DNA from: Myxococcaceae bacterium
Lineage (GTDB): Bacteria; Myxococcota; Myxococcia; Myxococcales; Myxococcaceae
NCBI GenBank assembly: GCA_019694595.1
Contig: JAIBBQ010000017.1
Location: forward strand, 1 to 58,128
DNA: 58,128 nt
Reading direction: 5' to 3'
The notes beneath the pieces are model-generated. The model was given only the letters and a program-made list of their open reading frames with translations. It was not told where the DNA came from and searched no databases. A program made the translations under genes and the position numbers. Of the stretch, positions 38,371 through 48,763 are shown piece by piece (position 1 is the stretch's first letter; each line of letters opens with the position of its first letter).

Positions 38371-38793
38371 ATGAACCGCACTCACGCGCTGTGGCTCGCC
38401 GGGCTCGTCGCCGGCTGCGCCAGCATCCAGACGGTGGCTTACACGGTGAACCCGGCGCGCATCAGCGACCCGAAAGCGGAAGTGCTGACGCTGATCAAGG
38501 CGAACGTGCGGCCCGGCTGCATCGCCGAGCCGGCCTTCGAAGGCACGCTGCTCAACGTGAAGTTCGTCTGCTCGCTCGGCGTGGGTAGCGCGGTGGCTCG
38601 CCTCGACAAGGTGGAGTCGATCACCCTGCAGCAGTACGAGGACTGGTACCGGGTGCTGGTGCACCACACGGTCGGCGAGGACTTCTCGTGGACCTCCAAG
38701 AGCCTCGAAGACATGCAGCGGCTGGCCGACGCGCTCACCGCGCTGTCCGCACCCAGCGCGCCCGCGCCCACCACGCCCACCCAGTCGATCTGA
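38371..38793 (+). CDS. Small lipoprotein, function unknown
   Basis: 140 residues with a lipoprotein signal (LWLAGLVAGC, Cys16). The body is a mixed alpha/beta domain with two further Cys (VRPGCIAE and KFVCSLG) that could form a disulfide, and the tail is Pro/Ala/Thr rich. I recognise no family. It lies 13 bp upstream of tmk and probably shares its transcript. Confidence 0.6.
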   Translation: MNRTHALWLAGLVAGCASIQTVAYTVNPARISDPKAEVLTLIKANVRPGCIAEPAFEGTLLNVKFVCSLGVGSAVARLDKVESITLQQYEDWYRVLVHHTVGEDFSWTSKSLEDMQRLADALTALSAPSAPAPTTPTQSI

Positions 38794-38806
38794 CGGCGAG
38801 CGTCCG

Positions 38807-39574
38807 ATGGCGATTCCCGGGGGGCTGCTGATCGCGCTGGAAGGCATCGACGGCACGGGGAAGTCGACCCAGGCCGCGCTGCTGCGCGACTGGCTCGCCG
38901 GGCTCGGGGTCGAGGTGCTGTCGACCAAGGAGCCGACCAGCGGGCCCTGGGGCAAGAAGATCCGCGACTCGGCGGTCTCCAGCCGCATGTCGCCGCAGGA
39001 CGAGCTCCACGCCTTCGTGAGCGATCGCCAGGAGCACGTGCGCGACGAGATCCTCCCCGCGCTGCGGCGCGGCGCCGCGGTGGTGATCGATCGCTATTAC
39101 TACTCGACCGTCGCGTACCAGGGCGCCCGGGGGCTCTCCAAGGCCGACGTGCTCGCCGCCAACCGCGCGTTCGCGCCGATCCCCGACGTGGTGTTCCTCT
39201 TCGATCTCGAGCCCGAGGCCGGGCTCGAGCGCGTCACCGGGCGAGGGCAGGGCAAGGACCTCTTCGAGACCGTCGACGAGCTGTCGAAGGCGCGCGAGAA
39301 CTTCCGCTGGCTGGCGCGCACCAACCAGCACGTGGTGCAGCTCGACGCGGCCCAGGCGCCGGCCGAGGTGCACCGGGCGCTGGTCTCCGCGCTCGTCCGC
39401 GGGCCGCTGCTCGCGCGGCTCCCCGGGCTCGCGGCGGCGCTCACCGTTCCTCCGGCGAACCCGGCCTACGCGTTGCTCGCCCTCGCCGTGCAGCTGTCGG
39501 CGGACGCGTCGCTCCTTCCCCAGGAACGCGCGCGCCGGCTGTGGGTCGCGTCCGTGGCCCCGGTGGGCCGCTGA
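38807..39574 (+). CDS. tmk: Thymidylate kinase
   Basis: 255 residues. P-loop EGIDGTGKST near the N terminus, the DR(Y/H) motif VVIDRYYYSTVAYQG and FLFDLEPEAGLERV mark a dTMP kinase (dTMP to dTDP). The usual length is about 210; here about 45 extra residues follow at the C terminus (LARLPGLAAALTVPPANPAY and onward). Its TGA is directly adjacent to the stop of the convergent ABC transporter gene (TGATCA). Confidence 0.9.
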   Translation: MAIPGGLLIALEGIDGTGKSTQAALLRDWLAGLGVEVLSTKEPTSGPWGKKIRDSAVSSRMSPQDELHAFVSDRQEHVRDEILPALRRGAAVVIDRYYYSTVAYQGARGLSKADVLAANRAFAPIPDVVFLFDLEPEAGLERVTGRGQGKDLFETVDELSKARENFRWLARTNQHVVQLDAAQAPAEVHRALVSALVRGPLLARLPGLAAALTVPPANPAYALLALAVQLSADASLLPQERARRLWVASVAPVGR

Positions 39575-41404
<1,830 letters not shown>

Positions 41405-41416
41405 CGGCCCTTCAAT

Positions 41417-41444
41417 TCCACCGTCGGGCCGCGAAATCCACCGT
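41417..41444. repeat. Direct repeat TCCACCGT, 20-bp period, in a divergent promoter region
   Basis: TCCACCGT occurs at 41417-41424 and 41437-41444 with similar flanks (AAT/AAA before it). The 20-bp period is about two helical turns. It lies between the divergent ABC transporter and the Lys/Ala-rich protein genes, a plausible binding-site pair. Confidence 0.35.
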
Positions 41445-41490
41445 TCGAATCGGCGCGCCGGTGCCGCCGAATCGGGGCATAACCAGCGCC

Positions 41491-41835
41491 ATGCCCAAGA
41501 CCCTGACCCAGGCCGAAGCGACCGAGCACCTCGAGCGCGCGTGGAACGAGGCCTCCCGGCTGCAGCTGCACTTCTCCCAGCGCCCCAAGGTGGAGAAGAA
41601 GCGCCTCGGGCTGCTCCAGCAGGTGGTGCCCAAGCTCAAGCGGCTGGCCAAGGGCTCCGCGAGCCCGGCCGACGCGGTGACCCAGGACGAGCTCGCGGTG
41701 CTGCAGACGCTGGTCCCTGCGGCGGCGCCGGCCAAGGAGGCCGCGCCCGCGAAGCCGGAGCCCGCGGCGAAGGCGCCCGCGGCGGACAAGGCGGCACCCG
41801 CGGCCAAGAAGGCGAGCGCGGCGAAGAAGAAGTAG
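41491..41835 (+). CDS. Small protein with Lys/Ala/Pro-rich histone H1-like tail
   Basis: 114 residues. Residues 1-70 are helical and basic (LERAWNEASRLQLHFSQRP, VVPKLKRLAKGSASPADAV). The rest is a Lys-Ala-Pro low-complexity tail (AAKAPAADKAAPAAKKA, ending in KKK), the composition of bacterial histone H1-like DNA-binding proteins. It may bind nucleic acid, which is inference from composition. The ATG at 41491 is the second of two in frame and fits the helical start. Confidence 0.55.
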   Translation: MPKTLTQAEATEHLERAWNEASRLQLHFSQRPKVEKKRLGLLQQVVPKLKRLAKGSASPADAVTQDELAVLQTLVPAAAPAKEAAPAKPEPAAKAPAADKAAPAAKKASAAKKK

Positions 41836-41910
41836 CGCTGGAGGTTTCTTCGGGAAGCTGGCGAGCGCGGCGAGTTCGAACCGACCCTCGAGCCACTGCA
41901 CCGCCGGGAT

Positions 41911-41945
41911 GAGCGGTCCGCCGCGGTGAAGCGGCGGACACGCTC
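41911..41945. terminator. Bidirectional terminator-like hairpin downstream of the cold-shock gene
   Basis: GTCCGCCGC (41916-41924) pairs perfectly with GCGGCGGAC (41931-41939) around GGTGAA. An outer GAGCG/CGCTC pair (41911-41915, 41941-41945) extends the stem with one bulge. It lies between the convergent Lys/Ala-rich and cold-shock genes, 15 bp after the cold-shock stop. No T-tract. Confidence 0.6.
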
Positions 41946-41959
41946 GGGTTCAGCTCACA

Positions 41960-42163
41960 TCAGATCGGACGAACGTTCGCGCCCTGGAGACCCTTGGGGC
42001 CCTTGGTCACGTCGAACGAGACCTTCTGACCCTCGCTCAGGGTGCGGAAGCCGTCAGCCTGGATCGCGGTGTGGTGGCAGAACACGTCCTCGCCCCCGCC
42101 GTCCTGGGTGATGAAGCCAAAGCCCTTCGCATCGTTGAACCACTTCACGGTACCGGTAGCCAT
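41960..42163 (-). CDS. csp: Cold-shock domain protein
   Basis: 67 residues covering one complete cold-shock domain. RNP1 is KGFGFIT and RNP2 is DVFCHHTAI, where most relatives have VFVH. It starts with [12 protein letters not shown] and ends in [10 protein letters not shown]. It binds single-stranded RNA/DNA as an RNA chaperone or antiterminator. The ~60-90 nt leader contains a pair of mutually exclusive hairpins (separate entry), as expected for a post-transcriptionally controlled csp mRNA. Confidence 0.93.
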   Translation of the reverse strand: MATGTVKWFNDAKGFGFITQDGGGEDVFCHHTAIQADGFRTLSEGQKVSFDVTKGPKGLQGANVRPI

Positions 42164-42196
42164 TGTTCAGCTTTCTGTTGAGTCGCTCGAAGATTG

Positions 42197-42224
42197 GAGC
42201 GGCACCGCTCTTTCTGTAGAGCGG
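42197..42224 (-). promoter_or_regulatory. Mutually exclusive hairpins in the cold-shock mRNA leader
   Basis: Read on the minus strand, the leader has CCGCTC (42224-42219), GAGCGG (42210-42205) and CCGCTC again (42202-42197). The middle segment can pair with the first (8-base loop) or, with a shorter stem, with the second, but not with both. It lies 34-61 bases before the csp ATG, so it could switch structure with temperature. Confidence 0.45.
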
Positions 42225-42350
42225 CGGGGCACGGATACGGGGAATCGCGCCAAATAGCCACCCCCCCACGACGAATTCCCGCGCGCCGCACGCCGGTCTT
42301 CGGGCCCGAGGGGCGCGATGTGTGCCTGTCGTCTTCGAAGAACACTGCAA

Positions 42351-42370
42351 CCCGGAGAGCGCGCTCCGGG
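42351..42370. repeat. Palindrome CCCGGAG-N6-CTCCGGG upstream of the wall-hydrolase gene
   Basis: Perfect 7-bp arms (42351-42357 and 42364-42370) about 63 bp before the start of the peptidoglycan-binding protein, in the divergent region shared with csp. It is a candidate operator for one of the two genes. Confidence 0.35.
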
Positions 42371-42432
42371 TGCTTCAACTTCTTGAAACGACTCGCCATT
42401 GCTGCGGCAAGCGGTTCGCATTGCCCGGGGGC

Positions 42433-43944
42433 ATGCTCGCTCCCGTCGCCCCGCGCCCGACCACGACCTCCACCCCCACCACCGGCGGTGCCGAAGCCCC
42501 TCCTGCGGCTCCTGCCCCTCGCGTCGTTCACCCCAACGACGAGATCGAACGCCGCGCCGCGCGCCGCGCCAAGGCGATGCCCGCACTGCACCAGGGCTCG
42601 AGCGGCGGCTCGGTCAAGACGCTGCAGCGGCTGCTCGACAAGGGCGGTGCGCACCCTGGCGCCGTCGACGGCGCGTTCGGCCCCAAGACCCGGGCCGCGG
42701 TCGCGCAGTTCCAGAAGGCGCACGACCTCCCGGCCACCGGGAAGGTGGGGCAGAAGACGTGGGCGGCGCTCATCAAGTCGTCGATCCGCCGCGACTACAC
42801 CTTCAAGCAGGGCCAGCAGGACGCGGCCATCGAGCGCGCCGAGCAGCGGCTCCAGCGCCTCGGCTACGACGTGGGCAAGGCCGACGGGTACATGGATGCG
42901 CAGACCGCGAAGGCCATCAAGGCGTACCGCAAGGACGAGGGGCTCGGCACCTCCGGCGGCCTGACCCGGGCGGTGCGCAGCGACCTGCACCACGACGTCG
43001 CCGCGCTGGCGCACGACCCCCGCCGCGCGCGGGTGAAGGCGACGCGCGAGAACCGCCGGCTCGACGCCGCCACCGCGACTGCCGCGGCCCGAGGCGACGG
43101 CCTGGGCGTGGGCGACTCCGGCCGGGCGGTGAAGAACGTGCAGGCGCACCTGCGGTCGGCCGGGTTCGACCCCGCGAACGTCAGCGGTCGCTTCGACGAG
43201 CGCACCGCGGGCGCGCTCAAGGCGTTCCAGCGCAAGTCGGGCCTGCCCGCGACGGGCACCGTCGATGCCCGCACCTGGTCGAAGCTCAAGCAGGCGCGCA
43301 TGCAGGCCACCGGGGCCACCTCGCCCGCGCAGTCGCTCAACGAGCAGTCGTCGGCGGTGAAGCGCTCCGAGGCGCTGCTCAAGAAGCTCGGCTTCCACCC
43401 GGGCAAGGTCGACGGGCTGTTCGACCAGCACACCCGCGCGGCGGTGAAGGCCTTCGAGCACAAGTACAAGCGCCACGTCGACGGCGCCATCGGCACCGCG
43501 GACCTGAAGAAGATGAAGCAGGTCCTGAAGAACCGGGGCGGGGTGGGGCACGTCACCGCCACCATGCGCCGGCTGGCTGCCGCGGGCACCACGGCGGCCA
43601 TGGGCCTCGGCGGCTACACGTCGCTCGGCAAGTGCGCCACGGGCGTGAGCCGCGCCCTCGCCAGCGCGATGGGGCTGAGCGTGGGCGGCAACGGCAATCA
43701 GATCGACAACAACCTGCCGCGCAGCAAGTTCCGGCAGATCCACATCCCGCTGTCGAAGGCGCTCAAGATCCCCGGGCTGGTGCTGACCTGGGAACACACC
43801 TCGACCACGCTGGGCAGCATCTACGGACACACCGCCATCACCCGGGGCGACGGCCACACCAGCATGAGCGACTTCATCGAGAACGACACCCTGGGCGGCT
43901 CGAGCGGGCGCACCGGCCTCAAGATCTTCATGCCCATCGGCTGA
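42433..43944 (+). CDS. Peptidoglycan-binding protein: four PG_binding_1 modules plus CHAP-like C-terminal domain
   Basis: 503 residues. After a Pro/Thr/Ala-rich N terminus there are four PG_binding_1-type repeats at about 55-115, 125-175, 225-285 and 305-360. Examples are VDGAFGPKTRAAVAQFQ, ADGYMDAQTAKAIKAY, VSGRFDERTAGALKAFQ and VDGLFDQHTRAAVKAFE. The C-terminal ~125 residues contain LGKCATGVSRAL near 400 and IYGHTAI near 465, the Cys and His layout of CHAP/NlpC-like wall hydrolases. No Sec signal peptide is seen. I chose the ATG at 42433 over a GTG at 42322 because the extra segment is Cys-rich and unlike the rest. A role as secreted lysin in predation is plausible but inferred. Confidence 0.75.
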   Translation: MLAPVAPRPTTTSTPTTGGAEAPPAAPAPRVVHPNDEIERRAARRAKAMPALHQGSSGGSVKTLQRLLDKGGAHPGAVDGAFGPKTRAAVAQFQKAHDLPATGKVGQKTWAALIKSSIRRDYTFKQGQQDAAIERAEQRLQRLGYDVGKADGYMDAQTAKAIKAYRKDEGLGTSGGLTRAVRSDLHHDVAALAHDPRRARVKATRENRRLDAATATAAARGDGLGVGDSGRAVKNVQAHLRSAGFDPANVSGRFDERTAGALKAFQRKSGLPATGTVDARTWSKLKQARMQATGATSPAQSLNEQSSAVKRSEALLKKLGFHPGKVDGLFDQHTRAAVKAFEHKYKRHVDGAIGTADLKKMKQVLKNRGGVGHVTATMRRLAAAGTTAAMGLGGYTSLGKCATGVSRALASAMGLSVGGNGNQIDNNLPRSKFRQIHIPLSKALKIPGLVLTWEHTSTTLGSIYGHTAITRGDGHTSMSDFIENDTLGGSSGRTGLKIFMPIG

Positions 43945-43948
43945 CCGG

Positions 43949-43967
43949 GCGCGCTCGCACAGCGCGC
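43949..43967 (+). terminator. Terminator-like hairpin after the peptidoglycan-binding protein gene
   Basis: GCGCGCT (43949-43955) and AGCGCGC (43961-43967) are perfect complements with a 5-base loop, starting 4 bases after the TGA. No T-tract follows. Confidence 0.5.
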
Positions 43968-44035
43968 GGGGCGCAACTCACCGGGAGCACGCACGAGCTT
44001 GCCCGGCGGAGCCTTTCGCGCGCTATGAGAGGGGC

Positions 44036-45406
<1,371 letters not shown>

Positions 45407-45414
45407 AGACACCG

Positions 45415-45449
45415 CGGCCTCGCCCCCCCACGACGGGGAAGCGAGGCCG
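45415..45449. terminator. Bidirectional terminator between the activator and lipoprotein 1
   Basis: CGGCCTCGC (45415-45423) pairs with GCGAGGCCG (45441-45449), and the loop has a further CCCC/GGGG pairing. It sits between convergent stops at 45406 and 45483. Confidence 0.65.
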
Positions 45450-45482
45450 GGTGCGAAGCGTGGTCGTTGAAGGACCCGGAGG

Positions 45483-46340
45483 TCAGTTCACGCCGCCGCC
45501 GGTGCCGTTGCCACCCGAGCCGCCGGCGCCGCCCGCGCCACCCATGCTGATGGTGCCGCCGTCGGCCGCGCAGCTCGAGCTGCCGCTGGTGGGGTGCAGG
45601 TCGTCCTCGGAGTCGCAGTCCGCCTTCTCGTGGCCGCAGCCGTGCATCGAGACGTGGCCGCCGTGCTCGACCTCGGCGTGGCACTCGTTGTCGTCGTCGT
45701 CGTGCTTCACGCCGCCGTCGGCCGAGTGGTGGTCGTCATCGTCGTCGTCCTTGGCGCCGCCGTCGCTCTTGTGGTCGTCGTCGTCGTCGGAATCCACGCC
45801 GCCGTCGGACGAGCCGTGGTGGTCGTCGTCGGACTTCACGCCGCCGTCGGACTTCTGGTCGCAGTCCTTGTCGTCGCCGCCCTTGCCGCTCGACGAGCCG
45901 CCGTCGCTCTTGTGATCGTCGTCGTCGTCACCCTTGAGCGACTGCTGGGTGCTCCCGGCGACGCAGGTCTGCGCCACGGTGTCGAGGTTGGCGATGGCCT
46001 CGGGGCGGGCGAGACCGGCCGGGCGCACCACGCCGAGGTCGAGCCGGGGACCGGCGGTGACCTTGAACCAGTCGGGGCCGATGTGGCGCTCGGCGATCAC
46101 GGTGCCGTCGGCGGCCGCCCGGCCGATGACCAGCCGCACCGGCTGGTCGACGGGGATCGCCAGGGCGAAGAGGCCGCGGGCGGTGACGTGGCTGACCGTC
46201 TGCTGACCATCGGCGGTCTGGCTGACGACGAGCGTCTGGGAAACCGGGATCCCGGCGAGCTGACCCTGGACCTCACGGGTTCCCTGGGAGCCGCAGGCCG
46301 CGGCGAGCAGGGCGAGAGAGGCGATGACGACGTGGCGCAT
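45483..46340 (-). CDS. Acidic Asp/His-rich lipoprotein 1, paralogue of 46588-47670
   Basis: 285 residues. Lipoprotein signal (IASLALLAAAC, Cys16). Residues about 20-130 form a beta-rich domain shared with the neighbour (REVQGQLAGI; AERHIGPDWFKV; GPRLDLGVVRP). Next comes a remarkable block of Asp runs and S/A-D-G-G units, with His (DDDDDHKSDGG and similar, about 145-225). A shared Cys motif follows (EVEHGGHVSMHGCGHEKADC) and a Gly-rich tail. The acidic block should bind Ca2+ or other cations, and the conserved Cys could form disulfides. AAGGAG precedes the ATG at 46340. A sigma-54-like promoter and palindrome lie upstream. No known family is recognised. Confidence 0.78.
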   Translation of the reverse strand: MRHVVIASLALLAAACGSQGTREVQGQLAGIPVSQTLVVSQTADGQQTVSHVTARGLFALAIPVDQPVRLVIGRAAADGTVIAERHIGPDWFKVTAGPRLDLGVVRPAGLARPEAIANLDTVAQTCVAGSTQQSLKGDDDDDHKSDGGSSSGKGGDDKDCDQKSDGGVKSDDDHHGSSDGGVDSDDDDDHKSDGGAKDDDDDDHHSADGGVKHDDDDNECHAEVEHGGHVSMHGCGHEKADCDSEDDLHPTSGSSSCAADGGTISMGGAGGAGGSGGNGTGGGVN

Positions 46341-46380
46341 GTGGAACTCCTTGTTCGAATGGGGCTGCGGGCCCCTGCAT

Positions 46381-46396
46381 TTCAAGCGCTGCGCCA
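46381..46396 (-). promoter_or_regulatory. Sigma-54-like promoter of lipoprotein 1
   Basis: Minus strand TGGCGC (46396-46391), 5 bp, TTGAA (46385-46381); consensus TGGCAC-N5-TTGCA. The -24 box is good, but the -12 box has GA instead of GC. It leaves a leader of about 30 nt to the ATG. The same TGGCGC-N5-TTGAA is found before the paralogue. Confidence 0.55.
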
Positions 46397-46446
46397 CCGG
46401 GAGCCGTGCCAAGTGCTCGGAATCCGAAGTGGGCCGAGGTGGGTGT

Positions 46447-46464
46447 TGTCAGGTGGATCTGACA
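46447..46464. promoter_or_regulatory. Palindrome TGTCAG-GTGGAT-CTGACA, candidate activator site (copy 1)
   Basis: Perfect 6-bp arms with a 6-bp spacer, centred 62 bp upstream of the -24 box of lipoprotein 1. It is identical in arms to the copies at 47776 and 53657. Confidence 0.7.
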
Positions 46465-46517
46465 GCCGGCACATCGACGCCCGCCGAGTGTCAAGGCGCG
46501 TTGCCCCGCAACGCACC

Positions 46518-46560
46518 GCGGCCCACGCCCCTCCCTTTCGAAGGAGGAAACGTGGGCCGC
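46518..46560 (-). terminator. Terminator-like long hairpin after lipoprotein 2
   Basis: GCGGCCCACG (46518-46527) pairs perfectly with CGTGGGCCGC (46551-46560); inner CCTCC/GGAGG segments pair as well. It lies 28 bp downstream of the lipoprotein 2 stop. Confidence 0.6.
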
Positions 46561-46587
46561 GATCACCTCAGGGGGGAAGTTCTCGGC

Positions 46588-47670
46588 TCAGCCGATCGGC
46601 GGGGGAATGCCACCGACGCCGGTGGTGCTGCCGGTGCCGCCGGCCGGCGGGTTGCTGCCGACGCCGGTGGTGCCGCCGGTCGCGCCGCCCGCTGCGCCAC
46701 CCGCCGCGCCGCCCGCGGCCGAGCAGGTGTTGGTCGTCGACGAGGCCTCGGTGGCTTCGAGCGACTTCTCGGCGTCGCAGTCGGCCTTCGCGGTGCCGCA
46801 GTTCTCGACCTCCACGTGGCCGCCGTGCTCGACCTCCGGGGTCTCGCCGGCCTCGTGGCAGGCGCCGTCGTCGCTGCCGCCGCTGCCGCTGCCGCTCGAC
46901 GAGCCGCCGCTGGTCTCGTCACCCGACAGCGGGGCCGAGCTCGAGCCGCCGCCGTCGCAGTAGCGCAGGTCGAGGTGGTCGGTCTCCTGGCTGCCGTCGG
47001 CGTTCTCCCAGGTGATGAAGGCGCGGTCGCGGCCCACGTCGCGGTTGCCCATGTGCGAGCAGTCGGCCGCGGTCACGGTGAAGCTGGCGTTGGACTTGAG
47101 CTCCGCCAGGCGCCAGTCGCCGCCGTCCATGGTGACCGAGACGATCTTCGCGGGAACCGGCCCCTTCTCGAGGAAGGCGTCGGTGAGCTTGAAGTTCTGG
47201 CCGACGGCGAGCTTCACGTCGTACGGCAGGTCGGCGCGCCCCGGCGCCGTGGTGGTGGTCGACGTCGAGGTTTCCTTCGGAGTGCCGCTGCAGCTGCCCG
47301 ACGCAGGGGCGGTGGTGCCTTCGATCAGCACCTGCGGGTTGGCGACGCCCTCGGGGCGCACCAGGCCGAGATCGAGGCGGGGGCCCTGGGCGACCTTGAA
47401 CCACTCGGGGCCGATGTGGCGCTCGGCGACCGCGACGCCGCTCTGGCCTTCGCGGGCGATGATCAGCCGCGCAGGCACGTCGACCGCGACCTCGATGGCG
47501 AAGCGGCCGTCGGGGCTCACGTGGGCCACGCCGACCTGACGGTCGGGGGTCTCGCTGAGCACCATCGCTTTGCTCAGGGAGATGCCGGCGAGCTGGCCCT
47601 GGACCTCGCGGGTCGCGGGGCCGCCACAGGCGGCGAGGATGACGCAGGCGGCGAGTGTGACGTGGCGCAT
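46588..47670 (-). CDS. Cys-motif lipoprotein 2, paralogue of 45483-46340
   Basis: 360 residues. Lipoprotein signal (AACVILAAC, Cys15). The N-terminal domain is shared with lipoprotein 1 (REVQGQLAGISLSKAMVLS; AERHIGPEWFKV; GPRLDLGLVRPEGVA). A middle domain of about 90 residues is absent from lipoprotein 1 (LPYDVKLAVGQNFKLTDAFL, CSHMGNRDVGRDRAFITW). A Ser/Gly/Asp linker, the shared Cys motif (EVEHGGHVEVENCGTAKADC) and a Gly/Ala/Thr tail follow. AAAGGAA precedes the ATG at 47670. It has the same type of upstream promoter and palindrome as lipoprotein 1. It is probably an envelope protein made under a specific signal; function unknown. Confidence 0.78.
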   Translation of the reverse strand: MRHVTLAACVILAACGGPATREVQGQLAGISLSKAMVLSETPDRQVGVAHVSPDGRFAIEVAVDVPARLIIAREGQSGVAVAERHIGPEWFKVAQGPRLDLGLVRPEGVANPQVLIEGTTAPASGSCSGTPKETSTSTTTTAPGRADLPYDVKLAVGQNFKLTDAFLEKGPVPAKIVSVTMDGGDWRLAELKSNASFTVTAADCSHMGNRDVGRDRAFITWENADGSQETDHLDLRYCDGGGSSSAPLSGDETSGGSSSGSGSGGSDDGACHEAGETPEVEHGGHVEVENCGTAKADCDAEKSLEATEASSTTNTCSAAGGAAGGAAGGATGGTTGVGSNPPAGGTGSTTGVGGIPPPIG

Positions 47671-47709
47671 GGTGGCGTTCCTTTCGAGGAGGGCTGCAGG
47701 CCGAGGTAC

Positions 47710-47725
47710 TTCAAGCCTTGCGCCA
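47710..47725 (-). promoter_or_regulatory. Sigma-54-like promoter of lipoprotein 2
   Basis: Minus strand TGGCGC (47725-47720, preceded by C), 5 bp, TTGAA (47714-47710). Geometry and boxes equal those before lipoprotein 1. The -12 box is imperfect (GA for GC). Confidence 0.55.
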
Positions 47726-47775
47726 GGAACGCCTCGTGCAACCACGCGAAACCACGGACCCTTCACGGGCCCGCC

Positions 47776-47793
47776 TGTCAGGTCGGTCTGACA
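47776..47793. promoter_or_regulatory. Palindrome TGTCAG-GTCGGT-CTGACA, candidate activator site (copy 2)
   Basis: Perfect arms, 6-bp spacer, centred 62 bp upstream of the -24 box of lipoprotein 2, the same distance as copy 1. The ~50 bp between palindrome and promoter do not resemble those of copy 1. Confidence 0.7.
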
Positions 47794-47836
47794 GTCGGAG
47801 CGCCGATGGGCTGTGGGCCCCTCGCCGACCCCTGCT

Positions 47837-48763
47837 TCAGCGGGTCGGGTTCTTCTCGAAGCGCCGGGCCAGGCCGTCGAGCGCCGCGGCCGTCTCGCCG
47901 CTCGCCGCGCTGCGCGCCTGGGCGATGAGGTCGGGGGTCTGCGGCGCGTCGACCACCATGAGGGCGTCGCTCGCCGCCGCACGCACCTCGCCGCTCTCGG
48001 TGGCGAAGACGCGCACCAGGGCGCGGGCCGCGGTGGCGCGGACCTCGGCCTCTTCGGTGCGCGCGGTGACGCCCGGGGTCTTCCAGGCCCATGCGTTGCC
48101 CACCTCGCCCAGCGCGCGCACCACCGCGATGCGCTCACGCACCTCGGCGGGCTCGAGCGCGCGGGCGGCGAGCTCGGCGGCGACCACCGTGCGGCGGCAG
48201 CTGCCCATGCCGGCGCGGATCGCCTTGGCGGCGTCGCCTCCGGCCTGCGAGCGGCGGACGAGCTCGGCCGCCGCGGCGTCGGTCTGACGCATGCCGTAGG
48301 CGTCGGCCGCGGTGCGCAGCACGTCGGGGTTCTGCCGCGGGCTCGAGAGCACCGCGAGCAGCACCGGCTCGGCCTCGGGGCTGCGCAGGTCGCCCAGCGC
48401 CTCGAGGATGCCGATGGTGACCGCCTTGGCCGCGAGCGGCGTGAGCTGCGCGGTGCCCTGGTCGAGCGCCAGCACCTCGAGCATCGGGTACAGGGCGCCC
48501 GGGCCCACCTGCTTGAAGGCCCGGCCCATGGGGGCGAGCGGCCCGCGCTTCTTGGCGTCGAGCGTGTTGGCGCTCTGCACCAGCTCACGCACGGCGTCGT
48601 ACGGCCCAGGCGCGTTGATGCGCGCCGCGCCGAGCTGCGCCTGGAGCGCGCGCACGGTCCCGGCAGGCAGCTCCTCGGCCGAGAGGGCCACGCCGCCGGC
48701 GAACGCCAGCGGAGCGCCGAGCACCGCCGCGAGCAGGAACGACTTCGAGATTCGCGCGCTCAT
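47837..48763 (-). CDS. Exported HEAT-repeat-like protein
   Basis: 308 residues: signal peptide (SFLLAAVLGAPLAFA), then Ala/Leu/Arg-rich helical pairs with HEAT/armadillo character (TIGILEALGDLRSPEAEPVL, IAVVRALGEVGNAWAW, TAARALVRVFATESGEVRAA). Such solenoids bind protein partners. The ATG overlaps the stop of the deiminase gene as ATGA, so the two exported proteins are made together and may interact. No catalytic motif. Confidence 0.72.
   Translation of the reverse strand: MSARISKSFLLAAVLGAPLAFAGGVALSAEELPAGTVRALQAQLGAARINAPGPYDAVRELVQSANTLDAKKRGPLAPMGRAFKQVGPGALYPMLEVLALDQGTAQLTPLAAKAVTIGILEALGDLRSPEAEPVLLAVLSSPRQNPDVLRTAADAYGMRQTDAAAAELVRRSQAGGDAAKAIRAGMGSCRRTVVAAELAARALEPAEVRERIAVVRALGEVGNAWAWKTPGVTARTEEAEVRATAARALVRVFATESGEVRAAASDALMVVDAPQTPDLIAQARSAASGETAAALDGLARRFEKNPTR

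Noticed and set aside
42405-42420. Sigma-54-like CGGCAA-N5-TCGCA before the peptidoglycan-binding protein gene
   Set aside because: The transcript would start almost at the ATG (42433), leaving no room for a ribosome binding site, and the boxes match poorly.
45690-45930. Tandem-repeat or CRISPR-like array of GTCGTC units
   Set aside because: The repeats are in-frame Asp codons with DGG units of lipoprotein 1, without regular spacers.
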